A stretch of DNA of 64,000 bases from Candidatus Jidaibacter acanthamoeba (GTDB lineage: Bacteria > Pseudomonadota > Alphaproteobacteria > Rickettsiales > Midichloriaceae): assembly GCF_000815465.1 (NCBI RefSeq), contig NZ_JSWE01000092.1, forward strand, positions 62,001-126,000. Direction: 5' to 3'. Position numbers and translations under genes: made by a program. The notes beneath the pieces were generated by a model, which did not search any database, was not told where the DNA came from, and worked only from the letters and a program-made list of their open reading frames with translations. Below are positions 25,613 to 35,452 of this stretch, piece by piece (the first letter of the stretch is position 1; every line of letters starts with the position of its first letter).

Positions 25613-26914
25613 ATGCGTAAATTTTTTACTTCTATCATTGTAATAATTATAATACTTTTAATAGCTAACTTTGGTTTTTGGTTTGCACACACCCGTACCA
25701 TAACAAAATCAGTGGAAACTATGACCAAGCAGCTGGTTTTAAAAGGAGTGGAATTTAAGTATAAAGACATAAAATTTACTAATTTTCTGGCTTGGGATGT
25801 AAAAGCGGTAATTGAAAAACCTTCAATAAAATACGGTTCAGGTAAATATTATAATATTAAAAATATGGAGAGAATCGACTTAAGAAGTAACCCCATTCGT
25901 AATCGGATAAAAATAATTTTTCCGAATCATCTGCACTCGGTAGCTAACTCCATAAGTCATAAGCAGGAATTACTAATTAAGTTTAAAGATTTTGAAGGTA
26001 ATAAACGGCCCTTTTTAAGTTTAAAGCTGAACGGATCTCTTGCAAAGCTTAAAGATGAGACAGATACTTCCAAGTTTAATAATCACATACAAGAAATGCT
26101 TTATTATAATGATAAGTTTGAAGCATATGATAAAACCAATGAAAATCAGTTATTATTTAGTGGAGACTGCTTTAGTTTTTGGATAGTCAACAAAAATGAA
26201 AATAATAGTGCTTCATCGGGTATAAAATTTACTATGCCAAATTTGAAATATAATCCTAACTATGCTGCTAAAGACCCTAAGATGCAATCCAGGCATTTAA
26301 GTCAAGTTGAGTTAGGTAATATAAGTTTAGAGCTTGATTTGTTAAGTAATGAATTAAAGCACTCTTCTGATGAAAATGAGAAGAAAAATAAATTATCGCC
26401 TGCTTCAAAACCTACAGCTAATACCCATAAAATTGAGTTTAAAAAAGTTGAAATCAGTACCCGGCCTTTCGGTATAACTATTCAAGGAGGGTATGAGAAA
26501 ATTCCAAGTAATTCTTTCCCTCTATTTAACTTTAAAGTTTATTTAAGAGGATATGAAAAGATGTTGGAAATCTATGCTTCTGAAATCAATAATTATATTG
26601 ATCAGGTTTCAAGCAATCAGCGTTTAATGCCGATAAAAAAGGTAAATGAGGAGCAGGTTCACACTTTTGCTGGTATGTTAAAGAGACTTTCCGTCGGTGA
26701 GGTGGAAAATAAGAATGATATTATTTTAGAGATAATCAGAACACCTGATGCGGCCACAATTTCAGGTAAGCCGATAATGCTGGTGATCAAGCAGATTCAA
26801 GCCATTTTCTTTGCTAATCTTCCGGGGCTTAGAGCTTTTAAAGCTCCCGATGAAATAGCGGAAGATAACTCTATCAGTTCGGAAGAAATAATGAATCCTG
26901 CTAAGGAAAAATAA
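25613..26914 (+). CDS. Membrane-anchored periplasmic protein, DUF2125-like
   Basis: The protein has 433 residues with one N-terminal membrane anchor (about residues 5-25) and no cleavage site or lipobox. The remainder has alternating strand-like segments with a layout reminiscent of the alphaproteobacterial DUF2125 family (WDVKAVIEKPSI then IDLRSNPIRNRIKIIFPNHL). The similarity is by eye and weak. rmuC starts 6 bases later, so they are co-transcribed. Function unknown. Confidence 0.45.
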   Translation: MRKFFTSIIVIIIILLIANFGFWFAHTRTITKSVETMTKQLVLKGVEFKYKDIKFTNFLAWDVKAVIEKPSIKYGSGKYYNIKNMERIDLRSNPIRNRIKIIFPNHLHSVANSISHKQELLIKFKDFEGNKRPFLSLKLNGSLAKLKDETDTSKFNNHIQEMLYYNDKFEAYDKTNENQLLFSGDCFSFWIVNKNENNSASSGIKFTMPNLKYNPNYAAKDPKMQSRHLSQVELGNISLELDLLSNELKHSSDENEKKNKLSPASKPTANTHKIEFKKVEISTRPFGITIQGGYEKIPSNSFPLFNFKVYLRGYEKMLEIYASEINNYIDQVSSNQRLMPIKKVNEEQVHTFAGMLKRLSVGEVENKNDIILEIIRTPDAATISGKPIMLVIKQIQAIFFANLPGLRAFKAPDEIAEDNSISSEEIMNPAKEK

Positions 26915-26920
26915 TTTTAT

Positions 26921-28198
26921 ATGCCTTTATATTTAATATATGCGTTGCTTGGGATTTCAATAGGCATGGCTATAACTATAGCTGTGCTTCTTATTAAGCA
27001 TCAAACATCCTGTAATTTAATCAGGGAGCTTAAGTTTAGTCTTACAAGATTATCAGAAATAATTGAAGTTAATTCCAAGCAGGCCAGGGAAGATAGCTTC
27101 CAGCATTTAACTCATACTAATAATTCCATTAGAGATAGCTTGCAAAGTATGGGGCAAATGCAAAAGAATCAATTGGAATTGTTTGGTAAGCAAATTTCCG
27201 ACCTCACTAAGCTTAACGAAATTAAATTTGATAATATTAGAAAAGATTTATCGGAAAGTTTACATAAACTTCAAACCGACAATAGCTTGAAACTGGAAAA
27301 AATGCGTGAAACCGTGGAAGAGAAGCTTCATAACACTTTAGAAACCAGATTGAGCGAATCATTCAAAATGGTGAGTGAAAGGTTGGAAGTGGTGCATAAA
27401 GGCTTAGGAGAAATGCAGACACTGGCAAGCGGTGTAGGAGATTTAAAGAAAGTTTTAACTAATATAAAAGTACGCGGTATTTGGGGAGAAGTCCAGCTTG
27501 ATTCCCTGATCACACAAATGCTTACTCATGAACAATATGAAAAAAATGTATTAGTGATTCCGGAGAAAAGCAATAGAGTTGAGTTCGCAGTTAAATTACC
27601 CGGAAAAGAGCTTGAGAAAACGGTATGGTTGCCGATTGACTCTAAATTCCCTATTGAGGATTTTCATAGGTTACTTGAAGCTCAAGAGAAAGGAAGTTTA
27701 GAGGAAGTAGAGCAATATTCGAAATTGCTTGAAAGCAGTATAAAATCTTGTGCTAAACTAATATCCGAAAAATATATTCAGCCTCCTCATACTACCGATT
27801 TCGCCATCATGTTTTTGCCTGTGGAAACCCTTTATGCCGAGGCAATCAGAAGAACGGGTTTGATTGAATATTTGCAAAGAGAATATAGAATAATTATTAC
27901 CAGTCCGACTACATTAAGCGCAATTTTAAACAGTCTGCAAATGGGTTTTAAAACTTTGGTAATTGAAAAACGTTCAAGTGAAGTTTGGAAAGTTTTAAGT
28001 GCGGTTAAAAATGAATTTTATAAGTTCTCCGATATACTTAACAAAACTAAGCTGAAATTAGACCAGGCAAGTAAGGTGATAGGGGATGCCGAGGTCAGAA
28101 CCAGGTCAATTCAGCGCAAACTTAAAAATGTAGAGAGTTTATCTGAGAATGATAACTCAGGTGAGCTTCAAGACCTGGTAGAACCGCCGATAATGTAG
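26921..28198 (+). CDS. rmuC: DNA recombination protein RmuC
   Basis: RmuC proteins limit DNA inversions and carry a nuclease-like (PD-(D/E)XK-fold) core; the exact activity is not settled. An N-terminal membrane helix is followed by a long coiled coil (about residues 35-160). The conserved RmuC core follows: IKVRGIWGEVQLDSLITQML, LPIDSKFPIEDFHRLLEA, FAIMFLPVETLYAEA and IITSPTTLSAILNSLQMGF. The length of 425 is typical. It is the second gene of a short operon with the DUF2125-like gene. Confidence 0.93.
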   Translation: MPLYLIYALLGISIGMAITIAVLLIKHQTSCNLIRELKFSLTRLSEIIEVNSKQAREDSFQHLTHTNNSIRDSLQSMGQMQKNQLELFGKQISDLTKLNEIKFDNIRKDLSESLHKLQTDNSLKLEKMRETVEEKLHNTLETRLSESFKMVSERLEVVHKGLGEMQTLASGVGDLKKVLTNIKVRGIWGEVQLDSLITQMLTHEQYEKNVLVIPEKSNRVEFAVKLPGKELEKTVWLPIDSKFPIEDFHRLLEAQEKGSLEEVEQYSKLLESSIKSCAKLISEKYIQPPHTTDFAIMFLPVETLYAEAIRRTGLIEYLQREYRIIITSPTTLSAILNSLQMGFKTLVIEKRSSEVWKVLSAVKNEFYKFSDILNKTKLKLDQASKVIGDAEVRTRSIQRKLKNVESLSENDNSGELQDLVEPPIM

Positions 28199-28443
28199 AT
28201 ATCCTACTTAAATATATTGAATTTAATAAATAATCTGCAATAGACACAGAGGTAGTATTTGAAGAATATTGATAACAGATTACTATAAGGAATTTTATTT
28301 ATATTAGTTAATATAGCTTTACTATGAGGATTGCTGATTTTTAATCAAAAAACGCTCGAATTTAAAAAATAAGTTTAATAACTTTTTATTATATGTTAAA
28401 ATTGCAAAGTATTTTGTAATTTTATTTTGAGAAAGAGGTTGGT

Positions 28444-29919
28444 ATGAGAGAAGCTTTTTTTAATGCAGTAAAAAACGGTAATTTAGAAGAACTGCATAAT
28501 CTCCGTGTGCAAGTACCTGAACTTATTAATAAATTGGATCAAGGGTATATGAAATACAGTACCTCTAATACAATTACAAGTGTACCTCGCACGTTTGGAA
28601 GCCAAGGCTTCCTGCTTGCCGCCGTGCATGGGCAAGTAGCAGTAATGGATTATATTTTAGATCTAAATGCCAAATGTATTAATGCTATTGATGATATGGG
28701 GGACAGTGCGTTCTTTATTGCTGCTAAGCATGGTAAAATAGAAGTGATGATGCACCTTTTATTAATTGATCAAAATTTAATTGATTCGATTAATATGAAA
28801 GGAAAAAATATCTTTCTATATGCTGCCGAGCATGGCCAAATAGAAGTGATGAAATATATTTTAAACAAAAAACCAGAACTAATTAACTCAGTTGACGAAA
28901 ATAGAGAAAACGAATATTCAGACTATGAGAAGGGATTCCAGCCGCTTAATGCTTGGTCTTCACCTCGTGATATCAATATTGCCGCTTTACTTATGGCTTA
29001 TGATGTTAAAGGGTTTCTTCCTCCTGCTAAAGAACAAGGGCTCTGGCAAATATTAGGATCAAAACCAAAATCTATATCTTATTTAAGAAGGCAGGAAATC
29101 TTACCTGAATGGTTGAACTTATTAGGGTTGCAAAATGAAAGTGAATTTTCTTTGCTAAGAGACGAGGTGACTAATTTCGGTAAGAATTTACTCTTTATAG
29201 GAGCTTTCAATGACATGCGCTCAAATCTATTTTCTTTAAATATAAAATATATGCCTAATGAAGTAGTTGAATATATTATAAAAATAGCAGCAAATTCATT
29301 AGCAAGTGAGTCACAGTACTCAAACTTACTTTCGGCAATATTAAAAGATAATGAAGCTTTGGTACAGTTAAAGCAAAGGTGTGCAAGAGAAATGCTACAA
29401 GAATTTTATCCTCACTTTATTAGAGATCATTCACCTGAGCTAAATTATATAGAAGAATTGCAGAAGGCGAGAAATTTAGATCATATTTTAAAAGCTTCTA
29501 AATTTATGGCAGATATTGTTATAAATAAATGTAGAAAACATAATAGTAGTTTTGATAAACTACCTGCTGCGGAAGAGATAAGTAGTTGGATAGCGCCTGT
29601 GCTCGGAGGTAAGTCAGAACAATTTGAAAATTATGTATCTCAAGAATTAAGAAGTGATCTTATGAATGTAATGTATCAAGCGTTGATAAAACATTACAAT
29701 AAAAGTAAAGAAGAAATTAAGGGCGCAATTATAAGCGGAATTGATGAGATTATAGATGGATGTACTACCACGGAACCGCAATTTTCTCGGGAAATTAAAA
29801 ATGCTAATAAAAGGGCAGCAGATAATGAAAACACTTCTAGCCGGGAAAGTCATGCGCGTAAAATTAAAAAACAGGATGATAAGGATCGAGGAGATGAAAA
29901 TAAGGGTAGAGCATTGTAA
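28444..29919 (+). CDS. Ankyrin-repeat protein, candidate effector
   Basis: About four ankyrin repeats lie in the first 150 residues (FFNAVKNGNLEELHNL, LLAAVHGQVAVMDYIL, FFIAAKHGKIEVMMHLLL, FLYAAEHGQIEVMKYIL). They are followed by about 300 helical residues without recognisable motif. The C-terminal 45 residues are strongly basic and polar (HARKIKKQDDKDRGDENKG) and could serve as a nuclear signal or a type IV secretion tail. There is no signal peptide. An AGAAAGAGG ribosome-binding site precedes the ATG. Cytosolic ankyrin proteins of Rickettsiales are often injected into host cells; this is inference here. Confidence 0.8.
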   Translation: MREAFFNAVKNGNLEELHNLRVQVPELINKLDQGYMKYSTSNTITSVPRTFGSQGFLLAAVHGQVAVMDYILDLNAKCINAIDDMGDSAFFIAAKHGKIEVMMHLLLIDQNLIDSINMKGKNIFLYAAEHGQIEVMKYILNKKPELINSVDENRENEYSDYEKGFQPLNAWSSPRDINIAALLMAYDVKGFLPPAKEQGLWQILGSKPKSISYLRRQEILPEWLNLLGLQNESEFSLLRDEVTNFGKNLLFIGAFNDMRSNLFSLNIKYMPNEVVEYIIKIAANSLASESQYSNLLSAILKDNEALVQLKQRCAREMLQEFYPHFIRDHSPELNYIEELQKARNLDHILKASKFMADIVINKCRKHNSSFDKLPAAEEISSWIAPVLGGKSEQFENYVSQELRSDLMNVMYQALIKHYNKSKEEIKGAIISGIDEIIDGCTTTEPQFSREIKNANKRAADNENTSSRESHARKIKKQDDKDRGDENKGRAL

Positions 29920-29994
29920 TTATCAATATAAGTTACATTACACTTACTTCTTTTCTCGGCAAATGTGTAATACTTGGATTTAAAATAAGTTCTG

Positions 29995-30029
29995 AAGATT
30001 TAAGGTAAAATTTTACCTTAAATCTTTTT
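29995..30029. terminator. Bidirectional rho-independent terminator
   Basis: A 16-bp perfect palindromic stem (AAGATTTAAGGTAAAA with its complement) with T-runs on both sides separates the convergent ankyrin gene and dusB. It probably ends both transcripts. Confidence 0.8.
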
Positions 30030-30999
30030 ATTCAAACCTGCCGAAGAACTCTTTAATCAGCTGAGTTACCTGGTTATGATCCGAAGAGTGGTTGATAGAT
30101 GATCTGAATTCAGCTGAGCCATGTAGGCTTGAGCTATACCAGCTAATATGCTTTCTTGCCATCATCATCCCTGCTTGCGTTCCGTAATATGATAATATCT
30201 CTTCATAATGTTCCAATAATGTTTCAAGCTTAACGGCAATAGAAGGATCAGGTAGTTTTTCACCTGTTGATAAATAATGAGCTAATTGGTTTATAAGCCA
30301 CGGTTTCCCGTAAACACCACGCCCGATCATTATACCATCAGCTTTTGATTTTTCTAATGCCTCGTCCGCATTAGAAAAAGTTTTTATATCCCCGTTGGTA
30401 ATAACCGGAATACTTACGCTGTCTTTAACTTTCCTGATAAATTCCCAATCTGCCGAACCGGAATAGAATTGACAACGGGTGCGTCCGTGAACGGTTATCA
30501 TTTTTATCCCGACATCCTCTGCCATTTTTGCAAGTTTAGGGGCATTAAGGCTATTATCGTCCCAACCCATTCGCATTTTGAGGGTAACCGGAACCTTCAC
30601 CGCTCTAACAGTCGCTTCTAAAATTTTAAAAGCTTTATTCTCATCGCGCATAAGCGCAGAGCCTGAGTAGCTGTTAACTACCTTTTTAGCAGGGCAGCCG
30701 AAGTTAATATCAATAATTTTTGCTCCCATATCTTCGTTTAACCTCGCAGCTTCAGCCATGATATCAGGTTCACAGCCGGCTAACTGTACGGAAGTTAAGC
30801 CTCCCTCCTGATCAAGCGCACACTTTTGCATGGATTGGCGAGTTTGCACGATCATCGCGCGACTTGCAACCATTTCTGTCACTAGTAATGGTGCACCAAA
30901 CTTTCTTACCATCTTGCGAAAAGGCTTATCAGTAACCCCGGACATTGGGGCAAGAATAACAGGTGAGCTAATTTTATAATTTTCAATGCTAAATGTCAT
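30028..30999 (-). CDS. dusB: tRNA-dihydrouridine synthase DusB
   Basis: DusB reduces uridines in the tRNA D-loop using FMN and NADPH. It begins with the TIM-barrel signature [15 protein letters not shown]. The Dus signature around the catalytic Cys reads [22 protein letters not shown]. Further marks are [34 protein letters not shown] and [13 protein letters not shown]. Residues DKPFRKM and the length of 323 fit DusB rather than DusA or DusC. The DusB neighbour fis or ntrB is not present in the window. Confidence 0.94.
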   Translation of the reverse strand: MTFSIENYKISSPVILAPMSGVTDKPFRKMVRKFGAPLLVTEMVASRAMIVQTRQSMQKCALDQEGGLTSVQLAGCEPDIMAEAARLNEDMGAKIIDINFGCPAKKVVNSYSGSALMRDENKAFKILEATVRAVKVPVTLKMRMGWDDNSLNAPKLAKMAEDVGIKMITVHGRTRCQFYSGSADWEFIRKVKDSVSIPVITNGDIKTFSNADEALEKSKADGIMIGRGVYGKPWLINQLAHYLSTGEKLPDPSIAVKLETLLEHYEEILSYYGTQAGMMMARKHISWYSSSLHGSAEFRSSINHSSDHNQVTQLIKEFFGRFE

Positions 31000-31080
31000 A
31001 TATGTAACGTTATTGAAAAGATATTTGTGATATAAATGCTACTTATTATTTAAAAATAAATAAAAGTATGGGTTTTAAGC

Positions 31081-31108
31081 TTGTAAATCATATCTCGATT
31101 CATAATAT
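31081..31108 (+). promoter_or_regulatory. Candidate promoter of the first porin gene
   Basis: TTGTAA (31081-31086), a 16-base spacer, and TAATAT (31103-31108) lie 40 bases before the ATG. A GGAGCAAGT ribosome-binding site follows at the usual distance. Confidence 0.4.
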
Positions 31109-31147
31109 CGCCCAAAATACAGCAAAACATATTGCGGAGCAAGTAAA

Positions 31148-32413
31148 ATGAATAAATTTATAACGGCAACTATTCTTGGGTTGTTTCCCTTAACAGCATT
31201 AGCAGGAGACGATTTCGGAGGTTTGAAATTAAAATTAAGCGGTAGCCTTAATACTCAAGCAGGGCATGTTCAACAGAAAAAATATTTTAGGTATAAAACG
31301 CCTGGCAAAGCGGATAGTGGTAAACTTAACTCTTCATCAATTGTTAACGATACAAAAATAAAAATTGAAGTTGACGGAGATTATAACGGGTTAAAATACG
31401 GCGGCGCAATTAAGCTTTATGCGGATACTTCAAAAGCTAAAAACGGATCTAAAGATATTGCCGACAACGTAATGACTTATGTTGAATCAGGTTTTGGAAG
31501 AATTGAAGCGGGAAGCCACGGCGGCGCGACCGATAAAATGAAAGTTTCTGCGGTAAGCGTTGCAAAAGCTACCGGCGGTATCGATGGAGATTATAAATTC
31601 TGGATCCATGGAAATACTTCACAACTTGAGGCTAATCCAGATCCTGTTAAGCCGGAATATGAAAGTTATGAAGATATTTTTGTTTCTGATCCTTATTTAG
31701 CAGTCGGGACTGAAATCACTTCTAAAGCTAATAAAATTTCTTACTATACTCCTTCATTTAACGGTTTTAAAGCCGGTGTAAGCTATGCTCCGGACTCCGA
31801 AGCCAAAGGTACGATTGAAAATGCGAAAAAGCATACCCGTAAAAACGACAGAGGCTTAGGTTATACTAATATAGTGGAACTTGCACTCCAGTATGAGCAA
31901 ACTTTCGATGACCTTGAATTTAACACATCTTTCTTATATCAGCACGGGAAAGCTAAAAAGTATATTGTTAACGGAGTAGAAAAAGGCAGGAAGAAATTAA
32001 ATGCTTGGGAAGTCGGTGCTCTTATTAGATACCAGAATTTTGCGGTTGCAGGTTCTTATATCGATTGGGGTAAAACCGGGGCTACAACCGCTAAACTTGC
32101 CGGACAAAAATACGGGGCTTCTCTATGGAACGTAGGAGCAGCATATGAGACCGATAAATTCGGTGCGAGTGTAACTTATTATGAGAGTAAGCGAGGTGCG
32201 ACTGTATCGTGGAATAGTGGAAGTGGAAAGTTTTCTGATAATTTAGCTTCCGAGTATAATAAGTTAAAAGTTCTATCTTTAGGGGTGGAATATAAACTTG
32301 CTCAGGGACTTATGCCTTATGCTGAAGCAACCCACTTTAAGCATGACAGAGCGGGAACTGTTAAAGATAACAAAGGCCAGGTTTACTTAGCCGGTGTGAA
32401 GGTTTCTTTCTAA
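31148..32413 (+). CDS. Gram-negative porin (first of two)
   Basis: This is an outer-membrane beta-barrel for diffusion of small solutes. A signal peptide (MNKFITATILGLFPLTALAG) is followed by FGGLKLKLSGSLNTQAGHV, the first barrel strand. The body has alternating hydrophobic strands, e.g. YGGAIKLYADTSKAK, MTYVESGFGRIEAGSHGG and ISYYTPSFNGFKAGVSYAP, typical of proteobacterial general porins. The last strand ends in VYLAGVKVSF with the terminal Phe used for outer-membrane insertion. It is 421 residues long, exactly the length of the next gene, its clear paralogue. Confidence 0.88.
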   Translation: MNKFITATILGLFPLTALAGDDFGGLKLKLSGSLNTQAGHVQQKKYFRYKTPGKADSGKLNSSSIVNDTKIKIEVDGDYNGLKYGGAIKLYADTSKAKNGSKDIADNVMTYVESGFGRIEAGSHGGATDKMKVSAVSVAKATGGIDGDYKFWIHGNTSQLEANPDPVKPEYESYEDIFVSDPYLAVGTEITSKANKISYYTPSFNGFKAGVSYAPDSEAKGTIENAKKHTRKNDRGLGYTNIVELALQYEQTFDDLEFNTSFLYQHGKAKKYIVNGVEKGRKKLNAWEVGALIRYQNFAVAGSYIDWGKTGATTAKLAGQKYGASLWNVGAAYETDKFGASVTYYESKRGATVSWNSGSGKFSDNLASEYNKLKVLSLGVEYKLAQGLMPYAEATHFKHDRAGTVKDNKGQVYLAGVKVSF

Positions 32414-32439
32414 ATAAGACTCATTACTAATATAAAATG

Positions 32440-32466
32440 AAAGGCGGTACTTAAGTGTCGCCTTTT
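32440..32466 (+). terminator. Terminator after first porin
   Basis: The stem AAAGGCG/CGCCTTT with a 12-base loop is followed by TGTTATT. It lies about 25 bases after the stop. The T-run is short, so termination may be partial. Confidence 0.6.
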
Positions 32467-32641
32467 GTTATTATATAAGGTGCTTTTCAGCAAAAACCCC
32501 TGTTGCTGAATCGCAACTTTTTCTTCTTAAAAAATAGAAATCAAAAAGTAAATGTTGAGAGCTTAGGGTAACTTATGCTTAATTAAGATCTATAAACGAG
32601 CCGATAGGCTTTTTAATAATAAACCTAAAAAAGGGAAAACG

Positions 32642-33907
32642 ATGATTAAGAAAGTATTATTAACATCTGCACTTGTAGCAAGCTTCGCAGCTACTGCTAA
32701 TGCTGGTGATTCATCTGAGGTTTCTGGTCCGCAAGTAACACTTGGCGGTTCGCTTGATACTCAACTCGGATATGCTCAACAAAAGAAAGCTTTTAGACAC
32801 AAAGACCCAAGTAATACAGCAACTTCTAAACTTAACAACCATTCGCTTGTTAATGATACAAAGATATCGATCAAGATTGACGGTGAATTTGAGTCAGGTC
32901 TGAAATACGGTGGTGCGATTAAGCTTAATGCCGATACTTCTGAAGCTAAGACAAACTTCTTCGGTAAAGATGATACCAACAGTAAAGCTGAACAAACTAT
33001 GGCTTATGTTGAAGGCGCATTCGGTCGTATCGAAATGGGTAATACTCCCAGTGCGAGCGACGCAATGCATGTTGGGGCTCCCGGAAGAGGATCTGAAGCA
33101 AGATATTGGATCAATCCAAATACCTCTTCAAAAGTTGTAGGAACTGCTACTGACCCGCAAACTACTCAAGATTCATTAGTAACAAACTTCCTAACCGCTC
33201 CGAATTTACCGACAAATGAATTAGGTTTGGTTGGTAATAAAGGCCGTAATGCCGGTAAGGTTTCTTACTTTACACCAAGCTTTTCAGGAATCATGATCGG
33301 TCTTTCTTATACTCCGGATGTTCAATCTTATGGAACCGTGGCTCAAGCTAGAGGAGTAACAACTTCTGTAACCAGCGGACAAGCATTTAAAAATGTATTT
33401 GAAGCCGGTTTAAAATATGAATATATGTTTAACGATGTTGGCGTGAAAGCCGGTGTTACCGGTCAAGCAGGTGATTCCAAGAAAGTTAATGACGGAACAA
33501 ACTTAAACAAAACTTATAGAAGTTTAAGAGCTTGGAATGCAGGCTTGAATTTAAACTTTATGGGTGTTACTCTTGGTGGTTCTTACGGTGACTGGGGTAA
33601 ATCTACAGTGGCTAAGAACAGTTCCGTTAAAGGTACTAAGTATTGGACTTTAGGTGCAGGTTATGCATTTGGCCCAGCTGATGTGAGCTTAACCTATGTT
33701 AATACACAAAAGGGTGCTATAGCAAATGCTAAGAGAAACAAGTTAGAAATGCTTTCTTTAGAGCTTGGTTATAAATTAGCTCCAGGTTTAATGCCTTATG
33801 CTGAAGTTACTTGCTTTAAAGCTAAAGACAACAGAGCTAATGGTACTTCTAATTATGCGAGCAACAAAGGTACAGTATTCTTACTTGGATCTAAACTCCA
33901 GTTCTAA
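32642..33907 (+). CDS. Gram-negative porin (second of two)
   Basis: The signal peptide is MIKKVLLTSALVASFAATANA. The first strand VTLGGSLDTQLGYAQQKKAF parallels the upstream porin, as do YGGAIKLNADTSEAK, MAYVEGAFGRIEMGN, VSYFTPSFSGIMIGLSYTP and LAPGLMPYAE. It ends FLLGSKLQF with the C-terminal Phe. The sequence is cleaner and more regular than the first copy. It has its own AAAAAGGG ribosome-binding site and strong terminator, so it may be the more highly expressed copy; that is inference. Confidence 0.9.
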   Translation: MIKKVLLTSALVASFAATANAGDSSEVSGPQVTLGGSLDTQLGYAQQKKAFRHKDPSNTATSKLNNHSLVNDTKISIKIDGEFESGLKYGGAIKLNADTSEAKTNFFGKDDTNSKAEQTMAYVEGAFGRIEMGNTPSASDAMHVGAPGRGSEARYWINPNTSSKVVGTATDPQTTQDSLVTNFLTAPNLPTNELGLVGNKGRNAGKVSYFTPSFSGIMIGLSYTPDVQSYGTVAQARGVTTSVTSGQAFKNVFEAGLKYEYMFNDVGVKAGVTGQAGDSKKVNDGTNLNKTYRSLRAWNAGLNLNFMGVTLGGSYGDWGKSTVAKNSSVKGTKYWTLGAGYAFGPADVSLTYVNTQKGAIANAKRNKLEMLSLELGYKLAPGLMPYAEVTCFKAKDNRANGTSNYASNKGTVFLLGSKLQF

Positions 33908-33935
33908 TACTTGTTGCTTAAAAAGCTTTAAGACT

Positions 33936-33977
33936 AAAAAAGCAGAGTGTAAAAGCTCTGCTTTTTTATTTTTTAAT
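33936..33977 (+). terminator. Strong rho-independent terminator after second porin
   Basis: The stem AAAAAAGCAGAG/CTCTGCTTTTTT with an 8-base loop is followed by TATTTTTTAA, about 28 bases after the porin stop. Confidence 0.9.
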
Positions 33978-34192
33978 AACTTAGTTATTGAAATATAAAA
34001 AATATTAAAAGTTTAAATGCCTATAAAACCTAACTTTTATTAAAATCAATTGAATTATTTTAATTTATATTACCTTGGTAGATTGAAAAGTATTTGAAAT
34101 TGCTATTTAATTAATAAATAAGGGGCTAATTTATTATAAAAGATAATTATTATGAATTATTCTCTGGTGAATTAACTAAGAGGGAGGCAATT

Positions 34193-34492
34193 ATGGACTC
34201 AATAAGCAAGATTAACTATGCTAAAATGGTTGATGAGTTAAATCAAAAGATAAGCTCGGGAGAAGTTAAAATTGAGAAACCTTTATATGAGAGTATGGGT
34301 ACTGCAAACGAAGCTAGTGAAGTTGAAGTAAGCGGCAATGAGTTGGATTTTTCAGCATCGATTGCTAAGGGTGCTATGCTTCATGAGCTAATTAGTAAAG
34401 TCGCGAGCGGTGAAGCTCAATATATTGATTTTGAGTCAAGTGAATCTGTTAATGAATTTGTTAGTAAAAGCTCTGATTTTGAAGTGGCTTAA
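34193..34492 (+). CDS. Hypothetical acidic protein, 99 residues
   Basis: I do not recognise this protein. A good GAGGGAGG ribosome-binding site precedes the ATG and a clear terminator follows, so the gene is probably real. It is soluble, acidic and Ser/Glu-rich. Two similar segments occur (LNQKISSGEVKIEKP and ISKVASGEAQYIDF), suggesting a weak internal duplication. A FlgM-like anti-sigma role was considered because of the SGEVKI-type motif, but nothing firm supports it. Confidence 0.55.
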   Translation: MDSISKINYAKMVDELNQKISSGEVKIEKPLYESMGTANEASEVEVSGNELDFSASIAKGAMLHELISKVASGEAQYIDFESSESVNEFVSKSSDFEVA

Positions 34493-34532
34493 ACAATATA
34501 TATTCATATTTTAAAGTAAGTTAAAAATTTAC

Positions 34533-34570
34533 TAAAAAGGTCTTAAGTAGTTGTAAGCTTAAGGCCTTTT
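34533..34570 (+). terminator. Rho-independent terminator
   Basis: The stem AAAAGGTCTTAAG/CTTAAGGCCTTTT (one G-T pair) with a 10-base loop lies 40 bases after the 99-residue gene and before sdhC. Confidence 0.8.
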
Positions 34571-34650
34571 CTGTTGCGAGCCTAAATTATCGCTTGCATA
34601 TCAGCAATAAAATACTAACATATAGATATTTAGTGGAATATTTATTGAAT

Positions 34651-35046
34651 ATGCAACATATAAAAGAACGGCCGCTATCCCCGCATTTAGGGATATATAA
34701 GCCACAAATAAGCTCAGTCTTATCCATATTTCATCGCGTCTCAGGTGTGGCTTTGTTCATTGGTTTAATTGCTGTCATCTGGTGGATTATCTATTTGCCG
34801 TATATGCAAGATCCGGAAAACTGTATTATATGGAAGTTTTTTGCTCATCCTATAGGCAAAGCATTTTTAATGCTTTGGAGCTATTCGCTTTTTTTTCATA
34901 CCTGTACAGGTATTAGGCACTTATTTTGGGATTTCGGAATGGGTTTTTCGATAGAGGCTATGAATAAAAGCGGTTGGCTGGCAGTCATAATTTCCTTAAT
35001 TCTAGCTGTAGTTTCATGGATAATAGCTTTAAGGATGGGAGTATAA
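34651..35046 (+). CDS. sdhC: Succinate dehydrogenase cytochrome b556 subunit
   Basis: SdhC is a membrane anchor of complex II and helps bind heme b and ubiquinone. The start MQHIKERPLSPHLGIYKPQ is typical; the upstream in-frame ATG at 34594 is rejected because it adds a non-family extension. ISSVLSIFHRVSGVALF carries the conserved Ser and His-Arg of the quinone site. SLFFHTCTGIRHLFWDFG contains the heme-ligand His. There are three membrane helices. It is followed by sdhD after 2 bases. Confidence 0.95.
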   Translation: MQHIKERPLSPHLGIYKPQISSVLSIFHRVSGVALFIGLIAVIWWIIYLPYMQDPENCIIWKFFAHPIGKAFLMLWSYSLFFHTCTGIRHLFWDFGMGFSIEAMNKSGWLAVIISLILAVVSWIIALRMGV

Positions 35047-35048
35047 AT

Positions 35049-35441
35049 ATGGATTATAATTCATCGTTAAGTAAAGCTAAGGGCTTAGGTTCCGCAAGAA
35101 ACGGAACTGCACATATGATTCATCAAAGGTTTACCGCAATCGCTCTGGTTCCTCTTTGTATATGGTTTGTAATCTCCGTAATATTAGTTTTAAGAAGCCC
35201 TAAAGAGATGATCCCTCAATATATCATTTCACCGATAAATATGACTTTTATAATTTTATTTATATGTGTTTCCATTTATCACGGCATGATCGGGATGAGA
35301 GTGATAATAGAAGATTACGTGCATCATAAGTATATTAAAATCTGGTCGCTTATAATATTGTATTTTGTTTCAATAGTGACTTTAACATGCGGGATTATTT
35401 CATTGTTCAGCATGCATATTGTGTTTAGAATTGTCGGGTGA
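35049..35441 (+). CDS. sdhD: Succinate dehydrogenase membrane anchor subunit
   Basis: This is the second membrane anchor of complex II. The start at 35049 ([23 protein letters not shown]) follows the sdhC stop by 2 bases; the longer frame from 34974 lies inside sdhC and is rejected. It has three membrane helices, [13 protein letters not shown] near the start, and [20 protein letters not shown], which contains the heme-ligand His and the conserved Asp-Tyr. The 3' end slightly overlaps a possible GTG start for sdhA. Confidence 0.93.
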   Translation: MDYNSSLSKAKGLGSARNGTAHMIHQRFTAIALVPLCIWFVISVILVLRSPKEMIPQYIISPINMTFIILFICVSIYHGMIGMRVIIEDYVHHKYIKIWSLIILYFVSIVTLTCGIISLFSMHIVFRIVG

Positions 35442-35452
35442 GAGTAAAGAAA

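Noticed and set aside
34193-34492. FlgM (anti-sigma-28) assignment for the 99-residue protein
   Set aside because: Only a vague SGEVKI-type motif; the FlgM C-terminal helices are not recognisable and the gene is far from the flagellar cluster.
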